Assembly (NCBI GenBank): GCA_021734165.1
Contig: JAIPJL010000022.1
Span: 1-34,816, forward strand
Source: a bacterium
GTDB lineage: Bacteria; Electryoneota; AABM5-125-24; Hatepunaeales; Hatepunaeaceae
DNA: 34,816 bases
Direction: 5' to 3'
In this document: piece after piece, positions 15,614 through 24,948 of the stretch
How positions within the stretch are numbered: position 1 is the stretch's first letter
Layout of the letters: each line of letters starts with the position of its first letter
Position numbers and translations under genes: made by a program
Notes under the pieces: model-generated
Told to the model about the DNA's origin: nothing
What the model saw: only the letters and a program-made list of their open reading frames with translations
Databases searched by the model: none

Positions 15614-18600
15614 GAAATAAAAAAATCCCCATTCCATTTTTCGATAAGAAGACCTGTTTCGGTTACAATGATTGTAATTACTATGACGGTCTTCGGAATT
15701 CTATCCTACCGTTTGCTTTCAATCAATATGATGCCTGAAATCTCCTATCCATCGTTAACAGTTCGTACAGAATATCCGGGCGCTGCGCCTGAGGAGGTTG
15801 AGGATGCCGTTACACGTCCGATAGAACAATCACTTGGTGTTGTTCGTAATCTTGTCGAAATGTCATCTTCATCAAGAGCGGAAGTCAGCGATGTTCTATT
15901 TGAATTTGATTGGGATACGGATATGAATCGCGCAACACAGGATGTTCGCGAGAAATTAGATGTTACTTTTCTTGCTGAGGATGTAAAACCGCCTCTTATA
16001 CTTAGATATGATCCTTCATTAGATCCGATAATTCGCATTGGTTTAACTTCGGATTCGCTGAGTCTTCTTCAACTTAGAACAATATCAGATGAGATTGTAA
16101 AAAGAGAGTTAGAAAAACTATCCGGTGTTGCAGCAATTAAAGTAAAGGGTGGGGAAGAGGCTGAAATCTGGGTTTCAGTTGATCCGGTAAAGCTTGATCT
16201 TCTGAATCTCTCTATGGAGATGATCAATCGACGTCTTGCCTCTGAAAATGTAAATATTGCCGGCGGACGACTTCAGGAAGGTGAAACCGAATTTATTCTG
16301 AGAACGCTGAATGAATTCCGCAGTGTTAATGATATTTCCGATGTGGTCATCTACTCAGATAATAATAAAATTATAAGACTTGGTGATATAGCTATCGTAG
16401 AAAGGAGAGCCGGAGAGAAACAGACAATTGCAAGAGTAGGAGGCTTGGAAGCTGTAGAAATTGAGATATATAAAGAATCCGATGCAAATCCCATTATAGT
16501 ATCAGATTTGGTTAAGAAGCGGATTTTTGGTCTTGATGATAAAATGAAAAAAAAGCAAATCACTAAGTCGAAGGAAAAGAATAAGAAAGAAAATAGAAGA
16601 CGAGGACCTCAACCGCTTGCAGAAATGCTTACCGATCGTGTTCAAATTCATTTCTTATCTAATCAAGCTGAATTTATTGCACAATCAATAAATAACGTTA
16701 AGTCAGCCGCCTTGATTGGTGGAATACTTGCTGTAATTGTCCTGCTGTTTTTCCTTGGACGCTTGAAAGACACTCTTGTTGTAGCAGTTGTCATACCGGT
16801 TTCGTTGATCTGCGCTTTCGCTGCCATGCACCTTGCTGGTGTAAGTCTGAATATCATGTCACTGGGAGGTTTAGCGCTCGGCGTCGGTATGATGGTTGAT
16901 AATGCGATTGTAGTTATAGAATCGATACATCGACGGCGTGAAGAAGGTGAAGAGGCAGTGATTTCTGCTGTAAAGGGCGCTAAAATTGTTGGAGGCGCAG
17001 TAACCGCTTCAACACTGACAACAGTAGTTGTATTTTTCCCAATAGTTTTTGTTAGTGGTATTGCCGGACAAGTTTTTGGTGATATGGCTTTAACGGTTAT
17101 AATTGCGCTAAGTGTATCAGTAATAATGGCTTTGTTTTTTATACCAATGCTGTTAACGCTTAGAATTAACACTAATGATGAAGGTGAAGATTGGCATTCT
17201 CCTAAATCAACGCCTGTTTCAGTATGGAATGATTTCATATATGATTATCAGAGATGGAAGAGTTCATCCGGAATAAAGCGTATCTTGTCATTTTTGTTCT
17301 ACATCTCTTATCTATTAATCAAACTGATTCTAAGCTTCATCTTGAATTTGCTGTTTTGGTCGATTTACTATGAATTGAAATTGGTTCGCTGGCTTATTTA
17401 TAAGGCTGCCTCACCTGGAATTAGCAGTAAATTTTCCTTTATTGCTATGATAGGCACATCTTTCAGAAATGGTATTTCTCATTTAACAGATCTTTATATC
17501 AGTGTTCTGAGAAGACTCTTGCATCGACCGGGCGTAGTTATCTTTTGTGTAATTATTCTCTGCTTTGTATCATATTTTATCTTGCTTCCAAAATTAGGCG
17601 GCGAGTTAATACCTAATGTAAGTCAAGGAATGTTTGACATAGAATTGACACTACCTGTAGGAACATCGCTTGAGAAAACAGCGGATATAATTCATCCTAT
17701 TGAAATGGAATTAACGCAAATATCAGGCGTCATAAAGATTTCCAGCAGAATTGGCGGCGAGCTTATGTCTGCGGAGCAATCAACCCGTGGACCAAATAAA
17801 GCTGTAATTTCGGTTTTAATGGAACAGGGAGGTAATACTGAGCAGCGAGAAGCTTTTATTGTACAACAGGTTCGCAAAATCGTATCTGTCATTCCTTCTC
17901 TTGAAATACTGATAACACATCCAACACTTTTCTCGTTTAAACAGCCTTTTGAAATAATACTCAAAGGTAATAATCTTGATAAACTACGAAAACTTGGCAT
18001 TGAAGTAGAAAACCGTTTATCAAAGCTTCCAATGCTTGCAGATGTTAAATCATCTGTGCGAACCGGTCATCCTGAAGTTATAATAAGATTTGATCGCGAT
18101 AAACTGGCGCGTCTTGGTTTCAGCGCTCGTGTAATTGCTGAAAGGGTACAATCTGAAATACTTGGCAATGTACCAACACGCTTTAAAGAGCACGAAAGAC
18201 GAATAGATATCAGAATTAAAATTGCTGAAGAAAAGAGAGAAAGTATAGATGAATTACGCAGGTTGGTCATTAATCCTGATCAGAAAATACCTGTCACGCT
18301 TTCTGATATTGCTTCCTTGGAACTGGTCGAAGGTCCAGCCGAAATAACCAGGGTTGGTGGTGTTAGATCTGCAATTGTAACTGCTGATGTAATAGAATCA
18401 GACCTTAAAACCGCTGATGCTGTTATAGGGGAATCACTTGGTGAAATGAATCTTATCGAAGGTTATGATTATGTGATCTCCGGACAAAAACGCGAAATGG
18501 AAGAGTCACTCGCTAGTTTGAAATTTGCATTTCTCCTTGCAATATTCCTCGTTTATGTAGTAATGGCGTCGCAGTTTGAATCATTTCGTCATCCATTTCT

Positions 18601-19027
18601 TATCCTGTTGACAATACCGCTTGCTGTTGCCTGTATTTTGCCTGTTTTATGGAGCTTGCACATCTCTCTCTCGGTAATGGTATTCCTGGGATTGATTGTA
18701 CTTGCTGGAATCGTAGTGAATAACTCTATTGTTTTGGTTGATTATACCAATCAATTAGTTCAGGATGGTAAACCGGTTTATGAGGCTGTATTAGAATCCG
18801 CAGCAGCTCGTATCCGTCCAATATTGATGACTTCACTGACAACAATACTTGCATTATTGCCAATGGCGCTGGGTGTTGGCGAGGGAGTTGAGATCCGTCG
18901 TCCAATGGCAATAACAGTTATTTTTGGACTCAGCTTTGCGACCTTGATCACTCTGATCATTATCCCTTTGTTTTATAATATTATCAGTAAGAACAAAAGT
19001 AAAAAGGATCTCAGTGAAACCGTGTAA
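15602..19027 (+). CDS. RND efflux transporter permease, first subunit (AcrB/MdtB type) with extra hydrophobic block
   Basis: 1141 residues, about 100 longer than AcrB. The inner-membrane pump uses the proton gradient to drive export. It opens with FSIRRPVSVTMI and TM1, has two large periplasmic loops, and ends with the TM10-12 block containing VNNSIVLVDYTN. In TM4, VDNAIVV keeps one relay aspartate (Asp433), with Asn434 where AcrB has a second Asp. There are two oddities. A very basic insertion of alternating Lys lies at about 313-337, in the first periplasmic part. A long segment between TM6 and TM7 (about 530-640) holds a strongly hydrophobic stretch at 560-592 that could form one or two extra membrane helices. 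A second RND permease follows 74 bp later. Confidence 0.88.
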   Translation: MLPPEIKKSPFHFSIRRPVSVTMIVITMTVFGILSYRLLSINMMPEISYPSLTVRTEYPGAAPEEVEDAVTRPIEQSLGVVRNLVEMSSSSRAEVSDVLFEFDWDTDMNRATQDVREKLDVTFLAEDVKPPLILRYDPSLDPIIRIGLTSDSLSLLQLRTISDEIVKRELEKLSGVAAIKVKGGEEAEIWVSVDPVKLDLLNLSMEMINRRLASENVNIAGGRLQEGETEFILRTLNEFRSVNDISDVVIYSDNNKIIRLGDIAIVERRAGEKQTIARVGGLEAVEIEIYKESDANPIIVSDLVKKRIFGLDDKMKKKQITKSKEKNKKENRRRGPQPLAEMLTDRVQIHFLSNQAEFIAQSINNVKSAALIGGILAVIVLLFFLGRLKDTLVVAVVIPVSLICAFAAMHLAGVSLNIMSLGGLALGVGMMVDNAIVVIESIHRRREEGEEAVISAVKGAKIVGGAVTASTLTTVVVFFPIVFVSGIAGQVFGDMALTVIIALSVSVIMALFFIPMLLTLRINTNDEGEDWHSPKSTPVSVWNDFIYDYQRWKSSSGIKRILSFLFYISYLLIKLILSFILNLLFWSIYYELKLVRWLIYKAASPGISSKFSFIAMIGTSFRNGISHLTDLYISVLRRLLHRPGVVIFCVIILCFVSYFILLPKLGGELIPNVSQGMFDIELTLPVGTSLEKTADIIHPIEMELTQISGVIKISSRIGGELMSAEQSTRGPNKAVISVLMEQGGNTEQREAFIVQQVRKIVSVIPSLEILITHPTLFSFKQPFEIILKGNNLDKLRKLGIEVENRLSKLPMLADVKSSVRTGHPEVIIRFDRDKLARLGFSARVIAERVQSEILGNVPTRFKEHERRIDIRIKIAEEKRESIDELRRLVINPDQKIPVTLSDIASLELVEGPAEITRVGGVRSAIVTADVIESDLKTADAVIGESLGEMNLIEGYDYVISGQKREMEESLASLKFAFLLAIFLVYVVMASQFESFRHPFLILLTIPLAVACILPVLWSLHISLSVMVFLGLIVLAGIVVNNSIVLVDYTNQLVQDGKPVYEAVLESAAARIRPILMTSLTTILALLPMALGVGEGVEIRRPMAITVIFGLSFATLITLIIIPLFYNIISKNKSKKDLSETV

Positions 19028-19101
19028 AGTCTCATTTTATTTACGTGTGGCACAATCAGCTAATGAAAAGGTAAAGTGTGAATTTGTGATTTACAAAAAC
19101 A

Positions 19102-22100
19102 ATGTCTGAATTATCTAATAAATCCACAAACTTAGGCAAAGGTGGTCTTCCGGGTTTTGCTATCAGACGACCGGTCACAATGATTATGTTATTTCTATCG
19201 CTAATCGTTGTAGGTATAGTCGCTTGGCGCGGTATTCACCTGGAACTTTTCCCTGAAGGTTTTAATCCACCATTCATGCATGTCTGGCTCGCATATCCTA
19301 ATTCCAGCCCAATTGAAAATCAGGAGCGTGTTGGTATTCCTACTGAGGAATACCTTTGGACTGTAAAGGGAATTAAGACAATTCGCACTGAATCAAGAGA
19401 AACCGGATGTTCTATAAGACTGGAGTTTAATCAGTCTGTAGATATGGATGTAGCCTATCAGGAAGTACGTGACAGACTGGAGAGAGTAAAACCTGAACTG
19501 CCTGAAGACCTGAGATATATTTATATATGGCGATATTCCGAATCTGAGGAGCCTATAACCTATTTCAGTATATCAATTACAGGCAATTATGAAGATCCAT
19601 ACAGGCTTATCAATGAAAGCGTTGTTAAAAGATTAGAACGGCTGGATGGCGTCGCTAAAATTGAGATTTGGGGCGATAAAACTAAACAAATTAGAATCGA
19701 ATTTATCCTTGAAAGACTGAAGGCATGCAATATTGATGTTGGTGTTCTAATCCGTGAATTGCAAAGCGCTGATTTTACTCTTGCATGTGGAAGCATCGAT
19801 GATGGTGAGAAAAAACTTATTATGAGAGCTGATGGCAGAATTAAAAATATTGATGAATTACGTAGATTGCCTATCGGTACCGCAAATCTACATCTCGAAG
19901 ACGTTGCTGATATTACCTATTCAACGCCGAGAAGAAATTGGATTCAGCGTATTGGCAGAGGTGAGGCTGTTGAAATCACTGTTTTTAAAACATCCGATGC
20001 TAATACTGTCGAGCTTAGCGAAAATGTAAAAAATCTGATCAATGAGATAGCAGATGATCCACAGATGGCTGGTTTGCAATTTGACATTCTTTTTGATCAG
20101 GGTGAATATATTACATCGTCTCTTGATAACCTAAAGCAGGCAGGATACTGGGGTGGATTATTTGCTGTTATTGTATTATTTCTTTTCCTGCGACGTCTTA
20201 GAATGACACTCTTTATAACAATGGCGATACCTATCTCATTGCTCGTAACAATTACATGCCTTTATTTCATGGATTGGTCGCTGAACATTATTACCTTATC
20301 AGGTTTGATGCTGTGTGTGGGGCTTGTAGTTGATAATGCTATTGTGGTAGTAGAAAGTATTCACACCAATAGTCAATATGGAATGAGTAGGAAACAGGCT
20401 GCTATCTATGGCGCTCATGAAGTAGGATTGGCTATTACTCTGGCAACAATGACCACTATGGTAGTATTCCTTCCGATTATGTTTATGAGTGGTGACAGGA
20501 TGACTTCTTTCTTTCTTATCAGAATCGGGATGCCTGTAATAATAGCTTTGCTGGCAAGTTTAATGACAGCTTTACTTTTTATACCGTTGGCAGTCAATCG
20601 TTTTGCCATGTCAGGCGCAGCATCTGAACCTCGAATTATATCCAGAGCATCGGAATACATTGAGAATATGGTGCGCAAGCTTTTGAAAAATCGCGCGCAC
20701 ACACTGTTGATAATGCTGCTATTACTTTCATCAATAGCTATTCCAATGAAACAGGTAATCTCAACTGATCAGGAAAACGGTAACATCAATGACGTGTATT
20801 TCTCATTTAGATTTCCTGCCTATTATAGTATTGATGCTGTTGATTCAACGATGCAGTACTATGAAAATCAAATATATGAAAGATCTGAAAAGTACGGAAT
20901 TAAGACAATTGTAACAGGACTAAGACGAGGATATGGCAGGCTGCGGATATTTCTGCAGGATGAAAAAGAGAGAATGTGGCTGATCGCAGGGTTAAGAAGG
21001 ATAGCGCGCAAAATCGGTATTCTTAAAACGGAAAGGTTGACCCACAAAGAGATTGTTGAAGACCTAAAAGGATGGTTAAAACCACCGCCGGACGTTGACA
21101 TGCGCGCCGACTGGAGGCGGGGAAGTGAAGATGAATCAGTGTATGTAACCATTTATGGTGATGATACTATAAAATTGCTGGATATTGCAAATAGTGTCAA
21201 ACGCAGACTGGAGATGATACCGGAAGCGTTGACTGTCGATCTTGATCTTGAATCAACTTCTGATGAAGTATGGATTCGTTTTGATCGAGAAAAAACCTCA
21301 AGATTAAAGGTTGATCCATTAATGGCCGCTACAGGGCTTATTAGCTTAGTCAGAGGAATCAGCTTGCCTGATGTGCGAATTAACGGTCACGAAATTGAAG
21401 CCAGCGCAGAACTGCGGGAAGAAGACCGTGAAACTTTAGCGCAGGTATTAAATCTTCCGGTCACTGGAGAGAAGGGGAGAGTCATTTGTCTTGATGATGT
21501 TGCCGGAGTTAATTACGGACGCGGTTTAGGCTCAATTACGAGAGAGAACAGACGCACAAGAATACGTATTGAAATCAGTACTACTGAAGACGATCTTGAA
21601 AAACTATCCGATGCAATCAGCGCAAGCCTTTCCGATGTTGCGCTTCCACCAGGTTACGAATGGAATAAAGGCGAACGGTTTCAGTCAATTGAAGATGCTG
21701 CGCGTGAACGAAACCAATCCTGGATGTTGGCGGTAGTCTTTGTGTTTCTAATACTTGGAGCGTTGTTTGAATCATTTCTGCTGCCATGGTGTGTTATTGT
21801 TACCGTACCTTTTTCATTTTTCGGAGTTTATTGGTTTCTATTTTTAACAGGAACACAATTCGGATTAATGGCAGGTATTGGTGTGATAATACTAATTGGT
21901 GTAATTGTAAACAACGCTATCGTTCTCGTTGACAGAGTAAACAGGCTTCGTATCCAGGGAATGGAACGTAATGAAGCCCTTGCGCTTGCGTCAAAACAGC
22001 GTTTCAGACCGATAGCCATGACTGCTATGACAACAATTATGGGACTGGTTCCAATGGCAGTAGGTGATGCAAATTTGATAGGAATCCCTTATGCACCGAT

Positions 22101-22242
22101 GGGAAGAGCTATAATAGGGGGGATGTTGGCTGCAACTGCTACAACGCCTATTATCGTCCCACTTGCGTATAGTTTTATAGACGATTTAAGTAAATGGGTG
22201 AAAAGCTACGCAATGTCAATAGATATAGCACATAGAGGTTGA
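19102..22242 (+). CDS. RND efflux transporter permease, second subunit
   Basis: 1046 residues, the standard AcrB length, and clearly different from the preceding permease. It begins with GFAIRRPVTMIM and TM1. TM4 carries VVDNAIVVVES (Asp411, Asn412), and the C-terminal half has VNNAIVLVDRVN followed by MTAMTTIMGLVPMA. Two unlike permeases with one adaptor recall MdtABC, where MdtB and MdtC form a mixed trimer, so a hetero-oligomeric pump is a reasonable inference. No outer-membrane factor or local regulator is visible. No good ribosome site precedes the ATG at 19102, which may mean low or coupled translation. Substrate unknown. Confidence 0.87.
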   Translation: MSELSNKSTNLGKGGLPGFAIRRPVTMIMLFLSLIVVGIVAWRGIHLELFPEGFNPPFMHVWLAYPNSSPIENQERVGIPTEEYLWTVKGIKTIRTESRETGCSIRLEFNQSVDMDVAYQEVRDRLERVKPELPEDLRYIYIWRYSESEEPITYFSISITGNYEDPYRLINESVVKRLERLDGVAKIEIWGDKTKQIRIEFILERLKACNIDVGVLIRELQSADFTLACGSIDDGEKKLIMRADGRIKNIDELRRLPIGTANLHLEDVADITYSTPRRNWIQRIGRGEAVEITVFKTSDANTVELSENVKNLINEIADDPQMAGLQFDILFDQGEYITSSLDNLKQAGYWGGLFAVIVLFLFLRRLRMTLFITMAIPISLLVTITCLYFMDWSLNIITLSGLMLCVGLVVDNAIVVVESIHTNSQYGMSRKQAAIYGAHEVGLAITLATMTTMVVFLPIMFMSGDRMTSFFLIRIGMPVIIALLASLMTALLFIPLAVNRFAMSGAASEPRIISRASEYIENMVRKLLKNRAHTLLIMLLLLSSIAIPMKQVISTDQENGNINDVYFSFRFPAYYSIDAVDSTMQYYENQIYERSEKYGIKTIVTGLRRGYGRLRIFLQDEKERMWLIAGLRRIARKIGILKTERLTHKEIVEDLKGWLKPPPDVDMRADWRRGSEDESVYVTIYGDDTIKLLDIANSVKRRLEMIPEALTVDLDLESTSDEVWIRFDREKTSRLKVDPLMAATGLISLVRGISLPDVRINGHEIEASAELREEDRETLAQVLNLPVTGEKGRVICLDDVAGVNYGRGLGSITRENRRTRIRIEISTTEDDLEKLSDAISASLSDVALPPGYEWNKGERFQSIEDAARERNQSWMLAVVFVFLILGALFESFLLPWCVIVTVPFSFFGVYWFLFLTGTQFGLMAGIGVIILIGVIVNNAIVLVDRVNRLRIQGMERNEALALASKQRFRPIAMTAMTTIMGLVPMAVGDANLIGIPYAPMGRAIIGGMLAATATTPIIVPLAYSFIDDLSKWVKSYAMSIDIAHRG

Positions 22243-22257
22243 TTATTCGATAATCAA
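22239..22257. other. AT-rich stem-loop over the end of the second RND permease gene
   Basis: TTGATTAT (22239-22246) pairs with ATAATCAA (22250-22257) around a TCG loop and overlaps the stop codon. It lacks a T-run. It may protect the RND transcript end or mark a boundary before the tRNA gene. Confidence 0.3.
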
Positions 22258-22283
22258 ATATTAACTTAAAGATTCATATTAAT

Positions 22284-22359
<76 letters not shown>

Positions 22360-22369
22360 TGAAGATTGC

Positions 22370-22400
22370 ACCGCTATACCTTAGAAAGTCTGGCGGTTTC
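22370..22400 (+). terminator. Weak stem-loop between tRNA-Pro and leuS
   Basis: ACCGC (22370-22374) pairs with GCGGT (22393-22397). A further imperfect inner stem has one wobble and one mismatch. A short TTTC follows. It could be a terminator or processing signal for the tRNA; the stem is short and the T-run poor. Confidence 0.25.
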
Positions 22401-22424
22401 TCAGCTAAAGTACAGAAGTAGAAG

Positions 22425-24887
22425 ATGAACGACAGTTATCCATTTAAAAGAATAGAAAAGAAATGGCGTAAAAATTGGGAAGCGCAAGGTACATACCGTT
22501 TCGATCCCAACGATAAAACCAAATCTAAAAAATACATCCTCGTGATGTTCTCTTACCCATCCGAAAAGAAACTGCACATTGGTCACTGGTGGAACTATGG
22601 CGGAGTCGATACATACTCAAGATTTTTGCGTCTTAGAGGATATAATGTCTTTGAACCAATGGGCTTTGATGCTTTCGGACTACCTGCTGAGAATTATGCT
22701 ATCAAACACGGAATACCTCCGGCAAAAACAACTGAAAACAGCATTAATTCAATCAGAGAACAACTCAAAGCTATAGGCGCTATGTATGACTGGAATTATG
22801 AGATTAATACTTCGAGACCGGAATACTATAAATGGACACAATGGCTGTTTTTGCAATTGTACAAAACAGGCGCTGCTTACCAAAAACAAGCGCCGGTAAA
22901 TTGGTGTCCAGATTGTCAGACTGTTCTCGCTAACGAACAGGTTGAATCTGATGGAAGCTGTGAAAGATGCGGTACATCTGTAATTATTCGCGATTTGAAA
23001 CAATGGTTTTTCCGAATTACGGATTTTGCCGATGAACTAATAACCGACTTGGATAATATTGATTGGCCTGAAGCTACAAAAACAAGACAAAAGCATTGGA
23101 TTGGTCGCTCGGAAGGTACTGAGATTGATTTTCGCATTGATGGTAGCGATAAAGTGATTCATTGCTTTACAACCAGACCGGATACATTGTTTGGTGTTAC
23201 TTATATTGTTTTAGCTCCTGAACATGATTTAGTTAACGAGATAACAGTTGATTCTCAATCGGATGAAATAAACGAATATATTGCCAAAGCACGAATTCTT
23301 AAAGAATACGAAAGACAGGCAACCGATAGGGAGAAAACCGGAGTATTTACAGGCTCATATGCTATAAATCCAGCTACAAATAAAAAAATACCTATCTGGA
23401 TTGCTGACTACGTTCTTGGCGGCTATGGTACTGGAGCTGTAATGGCAGTGCCAGCTCACGATCAGAGGGATTTCGAGTTCACTCAAAAATATAATCTACC
23501 TATAAAATGGGTCATTAGATCTGCTAATGAACATGATACACAGTTTGTAGATCATGCTTTTGAAGATTATGGAATTATGTATAATTCGGGCGAATTCAAT
23601 GATCTCCGTTCTGATGACGGCAAGAAAGCTGTTACTAAATGGCTGGAAAATAAAAAACAGGGTAGGGCAGTTGTTAGTTTCAGGCTTCGTGATTGGTTAA
23701 TCTCAAGGCAGCGTTACTGGGGCGCTCCAATCCCTATTGTGCACTGTCCTAATTGCGGAACAGTACCTGTTCCAGAAGATGAATTACCGTTATTGCTGCC
23801 AGAGAAAAATGTCGATTTCAAACCACAGGGATCCTCGCCACTCGGCTCTTGTCGAGAATTTATCGACGTAAAATGTCCCAAATGCGGAATAAGCGCAAAA
23901 AGAGATCCTGATACTATGGATACGTTCGTTTGTTCCAGTTGGTATTACTATAGGTATTTAACACCGAATTTAAATGAGTATGCATTCAGTGAAGAACTTG
24001 TCAATAAATGGCTGCCTATTGACTTGTATGTCGGAGGACCTGAACATGCCACAGGTCACTTGATTTACGCAAGATATATAAACAAATACTTAAAATCTAT
24101 CGGTCTGATTAATTATAATGAACCATTTTCAAAGTTGATCCACCAGGGGATTATAACCCATAAAGGTCAACGAATGTCAAAATCAAAGGGAAATGTTGTT
24201 AATCCCGATGAATTTGTCAATAAATACGGTTCTGATTGTTTCAGGCTTTATTTGCAGTTTATGGGTGATTTTCGTACAGGTGGTGACTGGTCTGATGAAG
24301 GAATTGTTGGTATCAGACGTTTTCAGAATAGAATTTGGCGGTTAGTGAATAATTATGTAGATAAGATAGTTCCTTTAGAATCAAAATCATACGATGTTGA
24401 GCCTCAATATAAAAGGCTAATACATTATACTATCAGAGAAGTAACTCAGGATATTGAGAATTTTACATTCAATACTGCAATATCAAGATTGATGGAATTT
24501 GTGAATGAGATGTATAAATATACTGCTGATAATGAAAATGTTAATTTAAGTTTTATGAAAGAATCGTTAAATATCCTGATAATTCTTCTTGGACCATTAG
24601 CGCCTCACATGGCTGAAGAGCTTTGGCAAAAACTTGGCAATAATGGAAGCTTGTTTGATCAGCAGTGGCCAGACTATAATGAAGACGCCATTGAAAAGAA
24701 AATGGTAATTGTTGTTATACAGGTGAAGGGGAAACTAACCGAAAAGTTTTCCGTTCCAAAAGGAACATCGAAAGTAGAAATTCATAAACTCGCGATGTCT
24801 TCGAAAAAGGTTATCGGAAAGATAACGGGTAGAGAAGTAAAGAAGGTAATTTACATTCAAGATAAGATATTCAACATAGTTGTTTAA
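22425..24887 (+). CDS. leuS: Leucyl-tRNA synthetase
   Basis: 820 residues, within the bacterial range. The cytoplasmic class I synthetase charges tRNA-Leu. The HIGH motif is exact (His51-Ile-Gly-His54) and the KMSKS loop is RMSKS (583-587), with FDAFGLPAENYAIKHG near the N-terminus as in bacterial LeuRS. A Cys zinc-binding pair (CPDC and CERC, about 164-186) and the CP1 editing domain (about 225-420; TTRPDTLFG and AVPAHDQRDFEF) are intact, so mis-charged tRNA should still be hydrolysed. A tRNA-binding C-terminal domain ends the protein. No T-box leader was seen. The glnA gene follows after 61 bp. Confidence 0.96.
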   Translation: MNDSYPFKRIEKKWRKNWEAQGTYRFDPNDKTKSKKYILVMFSYPSEKKLHIGHWWNYGGVDTYSRFLRLRGYNVFEPMGFDAFGLPAENYAIKHGIPPAKTTENSINSIREQLKAIGAMYDWNYEINTSRPEYYKWTQWLFLQLYKTGAAYQKQAPVNWCPDCQTVLANEQVESDGSCERCGTSVIIRDLKQWFFRITDFADELITDLDNIDWPEATKTRQKHWIGRSEGTEIDFRIDGSDKVIHCFTTRPDTLFGVTYIVLAPEHDLVNEITVDSQSDEINEYIAKARILKEYERQATDREKTGVFTGSYAINPATNKKIPIWIADYVLGGYGTGAVMAVPAHDQRDFEFTQKYNLPIKWVIRSANEHDTQFVDHAFEDYGIMYNSGEFNDLRSDDGKKAVTKWLENKKQGRAVVSFRLRDWLISRQRYWGAPIPIVHCPNCGTVPVPEDELPLLLPEKNVDFKPQGSSPLGSCREFIDVKCPKCGISAKRDPDTMDTFVCSSWYYYRYLTPNLNEYAFSEELVNKWLPIDLYVGGPEHATGHLIYARYINKYLKSIGLINYNEPFSKLIHQGIITHKGQRMSKSKGNVVNPDEFVNKYGSDCFRLYLQFMGDFRTGGDWSDEGIVGIRRFQNRIWRLVNNYVDKIVPLESKSYDVEPQYKRLIHYTIREVTQDIENFTFNTAISRLMEFVNEMYKYTADNENVNLSFMKESLNILIILLGPLAPHMAEELWQKLGNNGSLFDQQWPDYNEDAIEKKMVIVVIQVKGKLTEKFSVPKGTSKVEIHKLAMSSKKVIGKITGREVKKVIYIQDKIFNIVV

Positions 24888-24935
24888 ACAGCTACATTAG
24901 TTTACATAATATATCTTATCAGACATTACATACAT

Positions 24936-24940
24936 AGGAG
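24936..24940 (+). promoter_or_regulatory. Ribosome binding site supporting the TTG start of glnA
   Basis: AGGAG lies eight bases before the TTG at 24949. It gives the expected N-terminus (MNIDQVIQFAQDN), whereas the next in-frame ATG would delete part of the first conserved domain. Confidence 0.6.
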
Positions 24941-24948
24941 ACACAGAA

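Noticed and set aside
16663-17238. 191-codon open frame on the minus strand inside the first RND permease
   Set aside because: It is opposite conserved permease sequence, has low-complexity Ser/Thr/Ile composition and no family resemblance. It is a shadow of the coding strand.
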